DNA of 60,606 bases, taken from contig NZ_JAECZC010000086.1 in the NCBI RefSeq assembly GCF_016056305.1, forward strand, positions 6,339-66,944. Reading direction: 5' to 3'. The position numbers and the translations under genes were made by a program. The notes below the pieces were generated by a model that was given only the letters and a program-made list of their open reading frames with translations, made no database searches and had not been told where the DNA came from. Numbering within the stretch: the first letter of the stretch is position 1; the number at the start of each line of letters is the position of its first letter. Below are positions 17,398 to 27,557 of this stretch, piece by piece. This DNA is from Amazonocrinis nigriterrae CENA67 (lineage in GTDB: Bacteria; Cyanobacteriota; Cyanobacteriia; Cyanobacteriales; Nostocaceae).

Positions 17398-17716
17398 GTT
17401 GTATTTTGTCTTTGTCTGATGCGAAATTCAAAATTTAATCAATTAGCGTTATTTTTACCTATACATACAGCAGTCTGCAAGTAAACGAGGTACAGAACGC
17501 AGAACTAATTTATCGGTGAAAAGTTACTGTAACTGCTTGTTTGCTGTTCCAACATCAGGTTTTGTACGTGATGATACAGAAATATAGGCTGAACTCGTTT
17601 GCAAGAGGTGAGGCGATCGCTTATAAATGAATTATAGTTAATAAATTTTTTGCAATTGACCTTAAAAGTCAATTGATTTAATAAACCAACTTAAGTTTTC
17701 AAAGGGAGCATGGAAT

Positions 17717-18007
17717 ATGGATATGCAAGTCCTGAGAGAGCGTGCTGGGCTTAGCCGTGCAGAGGTTGCCTTCAGGCTTGCAATTAGTGAAACCAGTGTT
17801 CGTAACTGGGAAGCCGGGCGCACTGAACCCACGATGACACCAAAAAAATATTTAGACGCTTTGCGTCTTTTTAAATGTACACCGGAGGAATTGGCAGCCG
17901 CGAGTGAAAAGTCAATTAATCAGCGACATAAACGCAAACCAGGAAGACCTAAGCGCTTCCCGGATAATCCAGTTGTAGTGACAGATTCTCCAGTTTGCAG
18001 CTCATAG
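17717..18007 (+). CDS. Small XRE-type helix-turn-helix regulator
   Basis: The 96-aa protein starts with a Cro/C1-type HTH (residues about 3-60): LRERAGLSRAEVAFRLAISETSVRNWEAGRTEP, with the recognition helix at ETSVRNWE. The tail has RKPGRPKRFP, an AT-hook-like GRP motif. It would bind DNA as a small dimeric regulator; targets are unknown. The ATG at 17717 is preceded by AAAGGGAG. It has over 400 bp of non-coding DNA on each side, suggesting its own promoter and no operon. Confidence 0.8.
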   Translation: MDMQVLRERAGLSRAEVAFRLAISETSVRNWEAGRTEPTMTPKKYLDALRLFKCTPEELAAASEKSINQRHKRKPGRPKRFPDNPVVVTDSPVCSS

Positions 18008-18615
18008 TCTGCTATCTGACAATTAGAGCCATTGATAAAAATGATAACATCTAAACTTATGTGCTTGCTGCTTCCAATAAGAGTAGCTACTAGTTAACCA
18101 GTGCTTGACAAAAAGTGATTTTAGTGAATTCCAAGAAATAAATTATCTCACTTGAAGTAGGGGCAGGTTCACAAATATCCTCGCTCTATCAAGTGACATA
18201 TTCATTAACCCACCCCTACTGATGACTGTGAACAGTGAAATATTTTTTGTTTGGAAGTCCCTCCATCACAGCAACAACATTACTTCTTCACCTGATGGGT
18301 AGAAAGCCAGCAAAGTAGCTTGATGAATTAAGTAGTTATAAATACTTACACTACAGTCAAGTTATGGTTTTTTACCCTTGGGGAACAGCTGTGAATTGGA
18401 TTTTGAGATAGTAATGTGGGTAATTAATCCCTACTACTAGCGGCAAAATAGCAATTAGACAGCATAGGAAATGGGGAAATCAAACAAAAGTTTGTTCTTC
18501 TATGGCTCTTGGGGTTGATTTGATGAACCCAATTTCTAACTAGTGCGATCGCTCACGGTATTGGCAGCGACGGCGCGATAAGATTCTAAAACAATAGTCG
18601 TACTAAAAGGTCTAA
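18008..18615. other. Intergenic region upstream of pdhB
   Basis: No open frame of note is found. One imperfect inverted repeat, GTAGGGGCAGGTT (18157-18169) with AACCCACCCCTAC (18207-18219), could fold as a stem. The last 100 bp before pdhB hold its promoter; a GCGATCGC site lies at about 18545. Confidence 0.5.
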
Positions 18616-19599
18616 ATGGCAGAAACACTATTCTTCAACGCTCTGCGAGAAGCCATTGATGAAGAAATGGCTCGTGATTCCAGTGTATTTGTTCTTGGTG
18701 AAGACGTAGGCCACTACGGCGGTTCCTACAAAGTTACCAAAGACTTATACAAGAAATATGGCGAATTGCGAGTTTTAGACACCCCGATCGCCGAAAATAG
18801 CTTTACAGGCATAGCAGTAGGCGCAGCCATGACAGGTTTGCGACCGATAATTGAAGGTATGAACATGGGCTTTTTGCTGTTGGCCTTCAACCAAATATCT
18901 AACAATGCTGGGATGCTGCGCTACACTTCCGGTGGTAACTTTAAAATTCCAATGGTGATTCGCGGCCCTGGAGGAGTAGGAAGACAGCTAGGAGCAGAAC
19001 ATTCCCAACGGTTAGAAGCTTACTTCCAAGCTGTTCCTGGGTTGAAAATTGTTGCCTGCTCCACACCTTACAATGCTAAAGGACTGCTGAAATCTGCTAT
19101 CCGTGATGATAACCCCGTGTTGTTCTTTGAACACGTTCTGCTTTACAACTTGAAAGAAGATTTACCAAACGAAGAATACCTGTTGCCTTTAAACAAAGCA
19201 GAAGTTGTGCGTCGTGGAAAAGATGTCACAATTCTTACTTACTCACGGATGCGGCATCATGTATTGCAAGCCGTGAAGACTTTAGAAAAACAAGGTTACG
19301 ATCCAGAAGTAATTGACTTAATATCACTCAAACCATTAGATTTTGATACCATTGGTGCATCCATACGCAAAACCCATCGAGTGATTATCGTCGAAGAAGG
19401 AATGAGAACCGGGGGTATTGGTGCAGAATTAATTGCCTCTATTAATGACCGTTTGTTTGATGAATTAGACGCGCCAGTGCTGCGGCTTTCTTCCCAAGAT
19501 ATTCCCACACCTTACAACGGCAATCTAGAGCGATTGACAATTGTCCAACCAGAGCAAATTGTCGAAGCTGTAGAGAAAATGGTAGCTTTGCGAGTTTAA
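18616..19599 (+). CDS. pdhB: Pyruvate dehydrogenase E1 component, beta subunit
   Basis: This 327-aa subunit is full length for E1-beta of the pyruvate dehydrogenase complex, which makes acetyl-CoA with thiamine diphosphate. It begins [21 protein letters not shown] and has [38 protein letters not shown], and [16 protein letters not shown], all diagnostic. The C-terminal transketolase domain has [11 protein letters not shown] and [17 protein letters not shown] precedes the ATG. E1-alpha is not nearby, as is common in cyanobacteria. Confidence 0.95.
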   Translation: MAETLFFNALREAIDEEMARDSSVFVLGEDVGHYGGSYKVTKDLYKKYGELRVLDTPIAENSFTGIAVGAAMTGLRPIIEGMNMGFLLLAFNQISNNAGMLRYTSGGNFKIPMVIRGPGGVGRQLGAEHSQRLEAYFQAVPGLKIVACSTPYNAKGLLKSAIRDDNPVLFFEHVLLYNLKEDLPNEEYLLPLNKAEVVRRGKDVTILTYSRMRHHVLQAVKTLEKQGYDPEVIDLISLKPLDFDTIGASIRKTHRVIIVEEGMRTGGIGAELIASINDRLFDELDAPVLRLSSQDIPTPYNGNLERLTIVQPEQIVEAVEKMVALRV

Positions 19600-19708
19600 A
19601 ACAAAGTTAGGAGTTAAAAGTTAGGAGTGAGGAATTAAGAATTTAAAGTGTAAATTATAACTCCTCAATCCTGTACGGGCGCAAAGCCTTGCGCCACTCC
19701 TAATTCTT

Positions 19709-19740
19709 AACTAACAACTCATAACTCATAACTCATAACT
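19709..19740 (+). repeat. Heptanucleotide tandem repeat (ATAACTC)n
   Basis: Three or four ATAACTC units lie between pdhB and secD. Confidence 0.7.
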
Positions 19741-19786
19741 TTCCAAAAGAGCGCTATTATAGCCTTTGTCAGTTGCGAGTTATGGT

Positions 19787-21205
19787 ATGCAAAGACAGCG
19801 ATCGCTATTAGCCTTGATTTTAGTTTTGATCATCGCCGCCATTGTGACGATTGTTCAAATACCCGTGCCTCTGGGATTAGACTTGCGCGGAGGTTCACAG
19901 CTCACAATTCGGGTGCAAACCACACCAGAAATTAAGCAAATCACCCCACGCGAATTAGAAGCCGTGCAAAGAGTCGTTGAAAACCGGATTAACGGCCTTG
20001 GTGTTTCTGAACCAGTAATTGAAAAAGTGCCTAACAGCGACAAGATTCTGGTGCAGCTACCTGGTGTCAATAATTCAGAGCAAGCACAACGGGTGTTAGG
20101 AGGCACCGCACAATTAGAATTCCGCACACAAAAAGCCGGTACGGAAACTCAACTGTTTGCTTTCCAAACTTCTAGAGCCGAACTTAAAGCTAAGCAAGAA
20201 GAGTTAAGAAAATCCCAAGACACTGCGGCAATCCAGAAAAATCAAGAAGAGTTACAAAAGAACAACCAAGCGATCGCAGAATTGTTTGAAAGCACTAACC
20301 CACCTCTAACTGGTAAATTTCTCAAAGATGCCTACGGCGAACCCACTCAAGGCGGCAATAATTGGAATGTCGCCATTCGTTTCGACCAAAAGGGTGGTGA
20401 ACTGTTTGCCCAACTGACAAAAAACCTCGCTGGCACTGGACGGAGTATTGGTATATTCTTAGACAATGAACTTATCAGCGCTCCTGTCGTTGGGCCAGAA
20501 TTTGCCGCTACTGGTATCACTGGTGGCGCTGCTGTGATTACGGGTAGATTTACGGCACAACAAGCTAACGACTTGGGTGTACAGTTACGCGGTGGTGCAT
20601 TACCTGTACCAGTCAAAATAGAAGAAATCCGCACTGTTGGGGCAACTTTGGGTCAAGACAGCATCACCAGCAGTATCTACGCTGGTATTGGTGGTCTCAT
20701 CCTAGTATTAATATTTATGGTGCTGTACTACAGACTACCAGGGCTAATTGCCGACATCGCACTCTTAATCTACGCCCTATTAACCTGGGCTTGCTTTGCA
20801 TTGTTGGGTGTCACCCTGACTTTACCAGGAATTGCTGGTTTTATCCTGAGTATTGGTATGGCAGTGGATGCCAACGTGCTAATTTTTGAGCGCACACGGG
20901 AAGAATTACAAGCAGGCAAATCTTTATATCGTTCTGTAGAATCTGGTTTTTACCGCGCCTTTTCGAGTATCTTAGACGGCAACGTTACCACAGTTATTGC
21001 TTGTGCCGCACTCTTCTGGCTGGGGGCTGGTTTAGTGAAAGGCTTTGCTCTAACATTGGCTTTGGGCGTAGCAGTCAGTATGTTTACCGCAATTACCTGT
21101 AGTCGCACTCTCATGTTTTTGGCAATTTCCATTCCCGCACTGCGGAAACCAGAACTTTTCTCTCCCAATGTGCCAACCTCAAATAAGGCAGAGGTGGCTA
21201 AATGA
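19787..21205 (+). CDS. secD: Protein translocase subunit SecD
   Basis: SecD works with SecF at the plasma and thylakoid membranes to drive late steps of Sec export using proton-motive force. The 472-aa product has an N-terminal helix, the large periplasmic P1 domain starting [14 protein letters not shown], and five C-terminal membrane helices with the hallmark [13 protein letters not shown]. The P1 head contains a Gln/Lys/Glu-rich coiled segment (about 135-170). I place the start at ATG 19787 ([10 protein letters not shown]); the frame also allows TTG at 19766. It overlaps secF by 4 bp. Confidence 0.95.
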   Translation: MQRQRSLLALILVLIIAAIVTIVQIPVPLGLDLRGGSQLTIRVQTTPEIKQITPRELEAVQRVVENRINGLGVSEPVIEKVPNSDKILVQLPGVNNSEQAQRVLGGTAQLEFRTQKAGTETQLFAFQTSRAELKAKQEELRKSQDTAAIQKNQEELQKNNQAIAELFESTNPPLTGKFLKDAYGEPTQGGNNWNVAIRFDQKGGELFAQLTKNLAGTGRSIGIFLDNELISAPVVGPEFAATGITGGAAVITGRFTAQQANDLGVQLRGGALPVPVKIEEIRTVGATLGQDSITSSIYAGIGGLILVLIFMVLYYRLPGLIADIALLIYALLTWACFALLGVTLTLPGIAGFILSIGMAVDANVLIFERTREELQAGKSLYRSVESGFYRAFSSILDGNVTTVIACAALFWLGAGLVKGFALTLALGVAVSMFTAITCSRTLMFLAISIPALRKPELFSPNVPTSNKAEVAK

Positions 21206-22197
21206 AACTAAGTATTAACAAATCGCGATCGCTGTGGTGGACTGTTTCAGGTGCCATTATTCTCGCTGGTATCATCTCAATGGTGATTTCTTGGCAAAAT
21301 CCCAACATCAAAGCACCTCTACGTCCCAGTTTGGATTTTGTCGGTGGTACAAGATTACAGTTTGAACGAGACTGTACTAAACCAGGTAACTGCGACAAGC
21401 CAATAGATATCAATGTCGTCCGAGAAGTAGCGAAAGCACAGGGAATAGGGGATAGCGGCATTCAAATTGTTGCAGACAGAGATACAAAAGCAGAAAACGG
21501 CATATTAATCCGCACAAAAAACTTAGATACTGACCAGCAAATCCAGTTAAAAAATGCTTTAAGCGAAAAAGTTGGTGCTTTCGACGAACGAAAAAGTCAG
21601 GTTGATATAGTTGGGCCGACTCTGGGACGAGAGTTGTTTACCTCTGGTGTAATTGCCCTGATTATGTCTTTTGTAGGTATCGTTGTTTACTTAGCATTTC
21701 GCTTTCAGTTGGATTATGCGGTATTTGCGGTCATTGCTCTATTTCACGATGTACTCATCACCGTAGGGATTTTTTCGATTTTGGGTTTGGTACTGGGTAT
21801 TGAAGTAGATAGCCTGTTTATTGTAGCTTTATTGACAATTACAGGGTTTTCGGTCAACGATACAGTGGTAATTTACGATCGCATCCGGGAAACACTCAAA
21901 ATAAATCCCAACCGTCCCATTGCCGATATTGTTGATGATGCAGTCAACCAAACTTTAGGTAGATCAATCAACACAACTTTAACTGTGTTGCTGACATTGT
22001 TTGCTATCTTTCTGTTTGGCGGAGAAACACTGAAAAACTTTGCTCTAGCTCTAATTATTGGTTTCACAATGGGAGCTTATTCCAGTATTTTCATTGCCAG
22101 TACTCTCCTAGTTTGGTGGCGCGAACGCACAGGTCAATCAGTAGCGGTAGGAAGTGCTGAGCCAATTGATACATCCCCTAGTTCTCAGGATACTTAA
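21202..22197 (+). CDS. secF: Protein translocase subunit SecF
   Basis: The 331-aa partner of SecD starts in an ATGA overlap with the secD stop, so the two are translationally coupled. It has [11 protein letters not shown] after the first helix, a compact periplasmic domain with two Cys ([10 protein letters not shown]), and the membrane block [15 protein letters not shown] plus [14 protein letters not shown], all SecF-specific. The extra CTKPGNC loop may form a disulfide. Confidence 0.95.
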   Translation: MKLSINKSRSLWWTVSGAIILAGIISMVISWQNPNIKAPLRPSLDFVGGTRLQFERDCTKPGNCDKPIDINVVREVAKAQGIGDSGIQIVADRDTKAENGILIRTKNLDTDQQIQLKNALSEKVGAFDERKSQVDIVGPTLGRELFTSGVIALIMSFVGIVVYLAFRFQLDYAVFAVIALFHDVLITVGIFSILGLVLGIEVDSLFIVALLTITGFSVNDTVVIYDRIRETLKINPNRPIADIVDDAVNQTLGRSINTTLTVLLTLFAIFLFGGETLKNFALALIIGFTMGAYSSIFIASTLLVWWRERTGQSVAVGSAEPIDTSPSSQDT

Positions 22198-22271
22198 GTT
22201 GTCGTTCATTTGATTGTTGAGTTAAAACATTATGCAAATTGCTTAACGACACGCTGCAATTTTCTTACCCT

Positions 22272-22700
22272 ATGGATCTACCGGAACAACCGCCAACTTC
22301 TAGCAACAACACCGAGAATACTGACCCATCCTTTGCCCAACAAGTACAAAAGCTACATCAGTTGACAGTATACGGCAGGTGGTTATTTGTTGGCTTTTTG
22401 TGGCTCACAATTGGCCCTGTGTGCTTGTGGAATCTACGTGCAGAAATTTCTCTTTGGCAACAATACTTTACTTGGGTGGCAGTGCGCTACGGACTGTTTT
22501 ATCATCCACTGTCTACTCTGGGTTTAGGATTTTGTATTGGGATGACAGTTGCTGTCTTGGTTTGGCAGAGTCGCAATATTTTAGTTGGGTTGCCACAACA
22601 AGAAAAGCAACGTTTAGAAAAACAAGTTTGTCGGATACGCCAGCAGGGGCCAACTCATCCTCTGTGGAAGTGGGTTTGTGATGAAATCAAGGCTGGATGA
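22272..22700 (+). CDS. Small two-helix membrane protein downstream of secDF
   Basis: The 142-aa protein begins MDLPEQPPTSSNNTENT, a polar N-terminus, followed by two membrane helices (about 36-57 and 85-106) and a basic C-terminus (QQEKQRLEKQVCRIRQQG). I do not recognise the family. It follows secF by 75 bp on the same strand and may be co-transcribed. The ATG at 22272 fits better than a TTG start at 22239. Confidence 0.65.
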   Translation: MDLPEQPPTSSNNTENTDPSFAQQVQKLHQLTVYGRWLFVGFLWLTIGPVCLWNLRAEISLWQQYFTWVAVRYGLFYHPLSTLGLGFCIGMTVAVLVWQSRNILVGLPQQEKQRLEKQVCRIRQQGPTHPLWKWVCDEIKAG

Positions 22701-22813
22701 TAAAATTTTCAAATTGTTGCATGTATATGTACCTATTGGGCATTTTATAGCAAAATAAAACTTAACAATTATGAATCATGGGGAAAAGGGTAAAGGTAAA
22801 AAGGATGTACTGT

Positions 22814-23040
22814 TATAAGCTAAACCACATCCAAATTGCATAATCACTCGTAAAGGTCGTTTACCGATGACTGTTAACGAAGGCAGGGGGCAGGAGGCCG
22901 TTTTTGTCACGAGGATTTATACCCCGTTCCAAAAACTTTTCGTCTTAAAAGGCGAGGTTTCAGACCGGATTGTTTCGATGAAAGTTATCAGTCATCAGTC
23001 ATCAATCATCAGTCAACACAATTAGATATGCAACCTTGAT
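22814..23040 (-). repeat. MITE-like dispersed repeat, family R3, long copy
   Basis: The reverse complement starts TTGCATATCTAATTGTGTTG and ends GGATGTGGTTTAGCTTAT, matching the copies at 300-394 and 9491-9677. About 110 bp of unrelated DNA (including CGTTCCAAAAACTTTTCGTC) lies in the middle, flanked by TGACTGAT-type repeats. Confidence 0.6.
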
Positions 23041-23106
23041 GTGCAACAGCTTAGTTTCTTGTTCTCCTTCTTCAGAAAAGATACTGCCAAAATTGGGTGT
23101 CTCCAG

Positions 23107-23577
23107 ATGAACTATTCTCAAATTCAATTTTGCGATCGCCAGTCTAAAATAGACCTTTACCAACTCCAAGAACTATTAAACATTTCAGCTTTCTGGGCAA
23201 AAGGGCGTAGTGTAGAGGATTTAGGTATCGCTATTGCTAACAGCGACCCCGTAATTTCTGTCTGGGATAATGAGAAACTGATTGGCTTTGCCAGAGCCAC
23301 TTCTGATGGTATCTATCGTGCCACAATTTGGGATGTTGTGATCCACCCAGATTACCGTGGTACTGGGCTAGGAACCAAATTAGTGGAAATCGTCTTGAGC
23401 CACCCGCGCATGAAGATGGTTGAGCGTGTATATCTGATGACGACTCATCAACAAGGATTTTACGAGAAGATTGGCTTTCAAGCCAATACTAGTACAACTA
23501 TGGTATTGTGCAACCAATCTAATTTAAATTCTCTTTCAACTGCGGAGATTCAGCTTCAGGAGACGCTAGGGGGATAG
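23107..23577 (+). CDS. GNAT-family N-acetyltransferase
   Basis: The 156-aa protein has the GNAT core: [23 protein letters not shown] followed by the acetyl-CoA-binding DYRGTGLGTKLVE (motif A, Q/RxxGxG/A) and YEKIGFQ near the end. It resembles the second GNAT here (35323-35847), sharing GFARATSD and ATIWDVV.HP, so the two are related. The substrate is unknown. I prefer the ATG at 23107, where the conserved region begins. Its last 59 bp overlap the convergent histidine kinase gene. Confidence 0.85.
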   Translation: MNYSQIQFCDRQSKIDLYQLQELLNISAFWAKGRSVEDLGIAIANSDPVISVWDNEKLIGFARATSDGIYRATIWDVVIHPDYRGTGLGTKLVEIVLSHPRMKMVERVYLMTTHQQGFYEKIGFQANTSTTMVLCNQSNLNSLSTAEIQLQETLGG

Positions 23578-24457
23578 ACACTTGCACCCTAGTATAGTTG
23601 AGGGTCTGTTCATTAGTAATTAAAGGAAGGATTTCTAGCTTTCCTCCCATAACTTCCAGCAGAGTTTGATTTAGTAATAGCTTCATTCCTGCTGAAAGAG
23701 CAGTCTTTTTGTTAACAGTTTCAGTCAATACATTTTCAGATTTGATTAAGTCAATTGACTCATGATTTGGTAAAGCTTGATCTGGCAGATCCAAGCAAAT
23801 GTGAACAGTCTTACTTGTAGGTGAAAGGCTACTAGAAATCTGGATACTGCCTTCCTCCATTTGAGTAATGGCAGTGTCTACGAAACTTACTAAGACTTGT
23901 CGTAGCCAACGGTGATCTGCCAAAACATAAATTTCTGGATCGGGAGGTAACACGCGTAAAGTAAAATTACGATTTGCCGCCAGCATGTAAGTTAAATGAT
24001 TAACTTCTTGCAAAATCTTACTTAGGCATTGGGGCTGAATATCTAGTTTGTTGGTACCGTGTTCTGTTCTAGCCACGCCGAGAATTTCATCAATCAGATG
24101 TAGCAATTTCAGAGCTTTCTCGTGAGCTTGGGCAATAAATTCTCGCTCTTCCGCCGGATCATCACATAAATCCGACAAAATTAATTGATGCAATCCAATT
24201 AAACTATTGAGAGGCGATCGCAATTCGTGGGTAGTCCGCGCTAGAAAACCCGCTTTAAACTGACCCATTTCCTGTGCCATTTGGTACGCTAGTTGCGTTT
24301 GCTTGATCTTTTGTAAGAGTTGTGGCACATTGTGTTGTTCTGCGGGTGCTAGCGAGGATGAGCTAGAAACGGCATTTGATGACCGCACAAATAACGAACG
24401 AAGACCCATCCCCACTAACAATCCGGCTCCTAGATATATCCAGTTGCTCCAATTCAT
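23519..24457 (-). CDS. Membrane-anchored histidine-kinase-like protein with degenerate ATPase domain
   Basis: The 312-aa product has one N-terminal membrane helix (about 5-24), a short linker, and a clear HisKA dimerisation helix with the phospho-acceptor His77 in FLARTTHELRSPLNSLIG. The C-terminal half is shaped like HATPase_c but lacks key residues. Where kinases have an N-box (NLL.NA) it reads VSFVDTA, no DxGxG box is present, and the GLGL box is AGMKLLL. ATP binding is therefore doubtful, and the protein may act as a phosphotransfer or scaffold partner. No response regulator is adjacent. It converges with the GNAT gene and overlaps it by 59 bp. Confidence 0.8.
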   Translation of the reverse strand: MNWSNWIYLGAGLLVGMGLRSLFVRSSNAVSSSSSLAPAEQHNVPQLLQKIKQTQLAYQMAQEMGQFKAGFLARTTHELRSPLNSLIGLHQLILSDLCDDPAEEREFIAQAHEKALKLLHLIDEILGVARTEHGTNKLDIQPQCLSKILQEVNHLTYMLAANRNFTLRVLPPDPEIYVLADHRWLRQVLVSFVDTAITQMEEGSIQISSSLSPTSKTVHICLDLPDQALPNHESIDLIKSENVLTETVNKKTALSAGMKLLLNQTLLEVMGGKLEILPLITNEQTLNYTRVQVSIPLASPEAESPQLKENLN

Positions 24458-24572
24458 AATTTGGCAATTATTGACTTGTTAATTGACCACAAAGGCACAA
24501 AACAATGTTCCGGATTTCTCAAGACATCCGTTTCTAGCTTTGGTTAAGGATTCAGAACTTACGCAACTAGCA

Positions 24573-24659
24573 TATATAGCAAAGTGCTGAGTGAAAACCT
24601 AGTTGCTCCAAGGCTTTGAACAATCAATATTGTTCTAACACATCTGGCTACGGCTATAT
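24573..24659 (-). repeat. Dispersed repeat family R2, inverted copy
   Basis: The reverse complement runs TATAGCCGTAGCCAGATG to CTCAGCACTTTGCTATA and matches 9711-9802 with small indels. It fills much of the 358-bp spacer between the Sua5 and kinase genes; nothing else is seen there. Confidence 0.65.
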
Positions 24660-24815
24660 TTTAGTGTCAAAAGTCAAGGGTTTTGGACATTGGAATGGAT
24701 GACTTTGGACGATTTTTGCGAAAAAATATGACAATGTGCGTCAGCCCTAAGATTTTAATGTTTTTTGCCTATACTCAAGAAAACAACATTATAGCTACGA
24801 TTTTTATTTACCAAC

Positions 24816-25406
24816 TTAAAAATCTAATTTGATAGTACCTTGGCGTAAAATTTGCCAATTTCTTCCTGTCCACTTAGCCACCGTGGAGGGTACACCAACC
24901 CCTGACATCTCGCCGAGAAATTCTGTAGCTGCTAAAGTCAGAACTTCAGGAAACTGAGCTTCAATTTCTGCCATTGTTGATAAAGGCGGCTGACTTGAAA
25001 AATTCGCACTAGTAGTAGCAAGAGGGCCTGTTTGCGCCAAAATATTTTGAGCGATCGCACTATCAGGGACGCGGATGCCAATTGTTGTTGGATCTTTGGG
25101 GTTCATGACTGCTGGGACGCGATCGCTAGCTGGTAAGACCAACGTTAATCCTCCCGGCCAATATTTGCTTACTACTTCTCGCCATAATTTATACTCGTTT
25201 TCACTGCCCTTAACATATGGCCACAAATCCTCCGCGCTAGCTGCCATTAAAATCAAAGGTTTATCCTGACTGCGCTGTTTAGCAGCAAAAATCAATCCTG
25301 CCTTTTCTGGTAAAGCTGCAAGTGCTGGAACGGTATCTGTAGGAAAGCTCACCAATAAGCCAGCGCGTGCGCCTGCAATCAGGTCTTTTAAGGAAACTCT
25401 AGTCAT
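24816..25406 (-). CDS. Threonylcarbamoyl-AMP synthase-like protein (Sua5/YciO/YrdC)
   Basis: The 196-aa protein is a single YrdC domain: SFPTDTVPALAALP and a KQR motif in FAAKQRSQDKPLIL at the N-terminus, YWPGGLTLVLPAS in the middle, and IGIRVPDSAIAQNIL with TTSANFSSQPP near the end. TsaC/Sua5 enzymes make the threonylcarbamoyl-AMP used by the TsaD complex for t6A in ANN-decoding tRNAs; tsaD lies at 38229-39278. The C-terminal Sua5 domain is absent, so it is TsaC-like. YciO paralogues share these motifs, so the symbol is left blank. Confidence 0.85.
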   Translation of the reverse strand: MTRVSLKDLIAGARAGLLVSFPTDTVPALAALPEKAGLIFAAKQRSQDKPLILMAASAEDLWPYVKGSENEYKLWREVVSKYWPGGLTLVLPASDRVPAVMNPKDPTTIGIRVPDSAIAQNILAQTGPLATTSANFSSQPPLSTMAEIEAQFPEVLTLAATEFLGEMSGVGVPSTVAKWTGRNWQILRQGTIKLDF

Positions 25407-25716
25407 GTTTTGTCAAGTTAAGAGTCAGGAGTTAGGAGTTAGTAATTAAGAGTAAAGAATGAGTGATTTACTAATATTTGAAAGTTATTTCATTTGTCAA
25501 TACTAAGAGGATATTTGAAAAGTATCAATAATTTTGATTTTAGATAAAATCTAAGTATAATTAACCTCAAAGTAACCTGAAAACATTACATTTTTCGTTT
25601 AACCCTACTCCCCTAAAGCCAGGATTTGAGGATTCAAAGTAGTATTTTATCCTTTAATTTAATGAACTAATCGGTTCAGCTTGGCTGATTTGGCAATTCC
25701 CAATCGTATCTTTATC
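25407..25716. other. AT-rich spacer downstream of the lasso cyclase gene
   Basis: It contains a few GTTAGGAGTTAG-type repeat units near the Sua5 start and otherwise plain AT-rich DNA. No gene is seen. Confidence 0.5.
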
Positions 25717-27537
25717 TCAGCTCGCGGCTTTCATTTGGTCAAACCAGGCGATCGCCGCTAAGGAACTACTGATCCTGCTGCCACTTCTCACATCGCCAAT
25801 TCCAATCGCGTGTTGTCTCATAGCCTGAATCAATTGCTGTTTGTCGAAAATGCCTAACTCATCAATCCGCGACTGATTGACCATTTCCTCTAGATTGGGT
25901 AAATTCTTGGCTAGTCCCTGCCAATAAACCTCGTTGAAGTTTCCCTTGAATTGCCGAGTCCGAATTGGTTCCGGTAGAATCCCGTCCATCGCCACTTGCA
26001 GCAGAGGTTTGGAAACGCCAGGGATTTCTCTCAGTTCTCTGGGGAGACTGAGACAGTAAGTAATCAGACGCGGATCTAGGAAGGGTTGGCAAATTCGGAT
26101 TCCCAGCGGTGCAGCAAGATACCAAGCAGCCCAATTTCCGGCAGATGCCCGCAATCCTAGCAGATTTAAGGATTGCTCTACCGAATATCTGTTGATCTCA
26201 CGTATAGTCTTTAACGCTTTGCCCCACATATCGTGCTGCTTGGCAAAATCAGGGAGAACCCAAGGAGGAACGGTAAATGAACCTAGCTTTGGCCAGCGTC
26301 CATAGCCACGTCGGATGAAAGTTGGCAAGCCCTCTCGCAGCAGTGGCAAAATTAAAGGTTCAATTCCGAATGGGTACAAAATTGACCAGAGGCTCTGGTT
26401 CTTGGCATTAGCCCATTGACGCGCCTCTAGTAGAGCTTTGTGCCAGTGACCTTGACGCATCAAATCTGCCAAGCGCAGCCGATTTCCTTCTACAATCAGT
26501 TCTGCTCCCCCTCCACTCATAATCGCCGTCACCCCCAGCTGAGCAGCTACATCGACCAGCACCTTTTCCATTGCTAAGTGGAATAAACCAGGATAAGGTT
26601 CGTCATGGGCAGGGATTTCTTTGGTAAACCACTCGAAGTCTAGAGCTGCATCCCCATCCATATAATGTGGTTCAATCGTTCCTCCCTGATTAACCACCAT
26701 CTGAATGTAATCCGTTTCACCTGCCAGACTCCGCATTTGATAAACCAAAGAAAGGGTAGTCAGCTTTCTGGGAAAGGTTTCTGCTGCTAGTAAATCGCGG
26801 GCAATACACACTATTGAAGAGCTATCCATCCCTCCTGATAAGTGAGAAGCAGTTTTCTCGTCCTGAATTCGCTGTTTGACTGCTTGCCGAAAAATGTCGA
26901 TAAACTGTAAATTTGCTTCCTGGGGTGCGATATTTTCTATCGGTTGAATTTGATTCATCCAGTCCCAAGACCAGATTTTTGTTGTCCGGCGATCGGGAGT
27001 GAATACTAAGAGATTACTTGGTAGAATCCGGTGAATTTCCTCAAATGCCGTCTTCTCTGTGGCTAACTCGACAAAAGCATAGGGAAACATTAAGAATGAG
27101 CCGAGAAAGTCTCTATTTATGGCGGCTTGGGGGAGTTGTTGGGCTAATAGTTGCAAATTAGTGCTAACCCAGGTGGTTTGGTTGTGGTGCATCCAGTACA
27201 AGGGAAAGCTTCCTAGAGGATCGCGCAGGGCGAAAAGACACGATTCCTTGCGATCGAAAACCACTAGTGCAAATTCACCCTCAAGTTTCTCTAAACCTTG
27301 TGCGCCATAATTTTGAAAAATAGCCAATACCAAGGCTGCATCTGAGGCGAAGTTATGCTGAAATGCTTGAGGAAAGAGAGTTTCCCAATCATCCTGGTAA
27401 TAAATTCGTCCCATCAGCACCACTGCCATTTCTGTTGCGGAGTCTTGGGCAAACGTTACTAAAGAAGTTGCTGAGGAAAAGATATGAAATTCAGCCTTTT
27501 TGGTTGCTTCTAGGATGACTTCAAATCCGGTTCTCAT
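25717..27537 (-). CDS. Lasso peptide macrolactam synthetase (asparagine-synthetase-like C protein)
   Basis: The 606-aa protein has an N-terminal GATase-like domain (about 35-190, EGEFALVVFDRKESCLFALRDPLGSFPLYW) without the catalytic Cys at position 2 (it starts MRTGF), and a C-terminal asparagine-synthase domain with the PPi loop HLSGGMDSSS (232-240). Further marks are GVTAIMSGGGAELIVEG and ICQPFLDPRLI. Such proteins adenylate an Asp or Glu side chain of a precursor and close the ring with the new N-terminus. It starts 20 bp after the leader-peptidase gene on the same strand, so B and C form an operon. On its own it could be any Asn-synthetase paralogue; the neighbours decide the call. Confidence 0.88.
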   Translation of the reverse strand: MRTGFEVILEATKKAEFHIFSSATSLVTFAQDSATEMAVVLMGRIYYQDDWETLFPQAFQHNFASDAALVLAIFQNYGAQGLEKLEGEFALVVFDRKESCLFALRDPLGSFPLYWMHHNQTTWVSTNLQLLAQQLPQAAINRDFLGSFLMFPYAFVELATEKTAFEEIHRILPSNLLVFTPDRRTTKIWSWDWMNQIQPIENIAPQEANLQFIDIFRQAVKQRIQDEKTASHLSGGMDSSSIVCIARDLLAAETFPRKLTTLSLVYQMRSLAGETDYIQMVVNQGGTIEPHYMDGDAALDFEWFTKEIPAHDEPYPGLFHLAMEKVLVDVAAQLGVTAIMSGGGAELIVEGNRLRLADLMRQGHWHKALLEARQWANAKNQSLWSILYPFGIEPLILPLLREGLPTFIRRGYGRWPKLGSFTVPPWVLPDFAKQHDMWGKALKTIREINRYSVEQSLNLLGLRASAGNWAAWYLAAPLGIRICQPFLDPRLITYCLSLPRELREIPGVSKPLLQVAMDGILPEPIRTRQFKGNFNEVYWQGLAKNLPNLEEMVNQSRIDELGIFDKQQLIQAMRQHAIGIGDVRSGSRISSSLAAIAWFDQMKAAS

Positions 27538-27557
27538 GGCTGTCCTCGCTGTCGCGT

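Noticed and set aside
25717-27537. Cyclase considered as a housekeeping asparagine synthetase
   Set aside because: It lacks the N-terminal catalytic Cys and lies in a lasso operon 20 bp after an RRE-peptidase gene.
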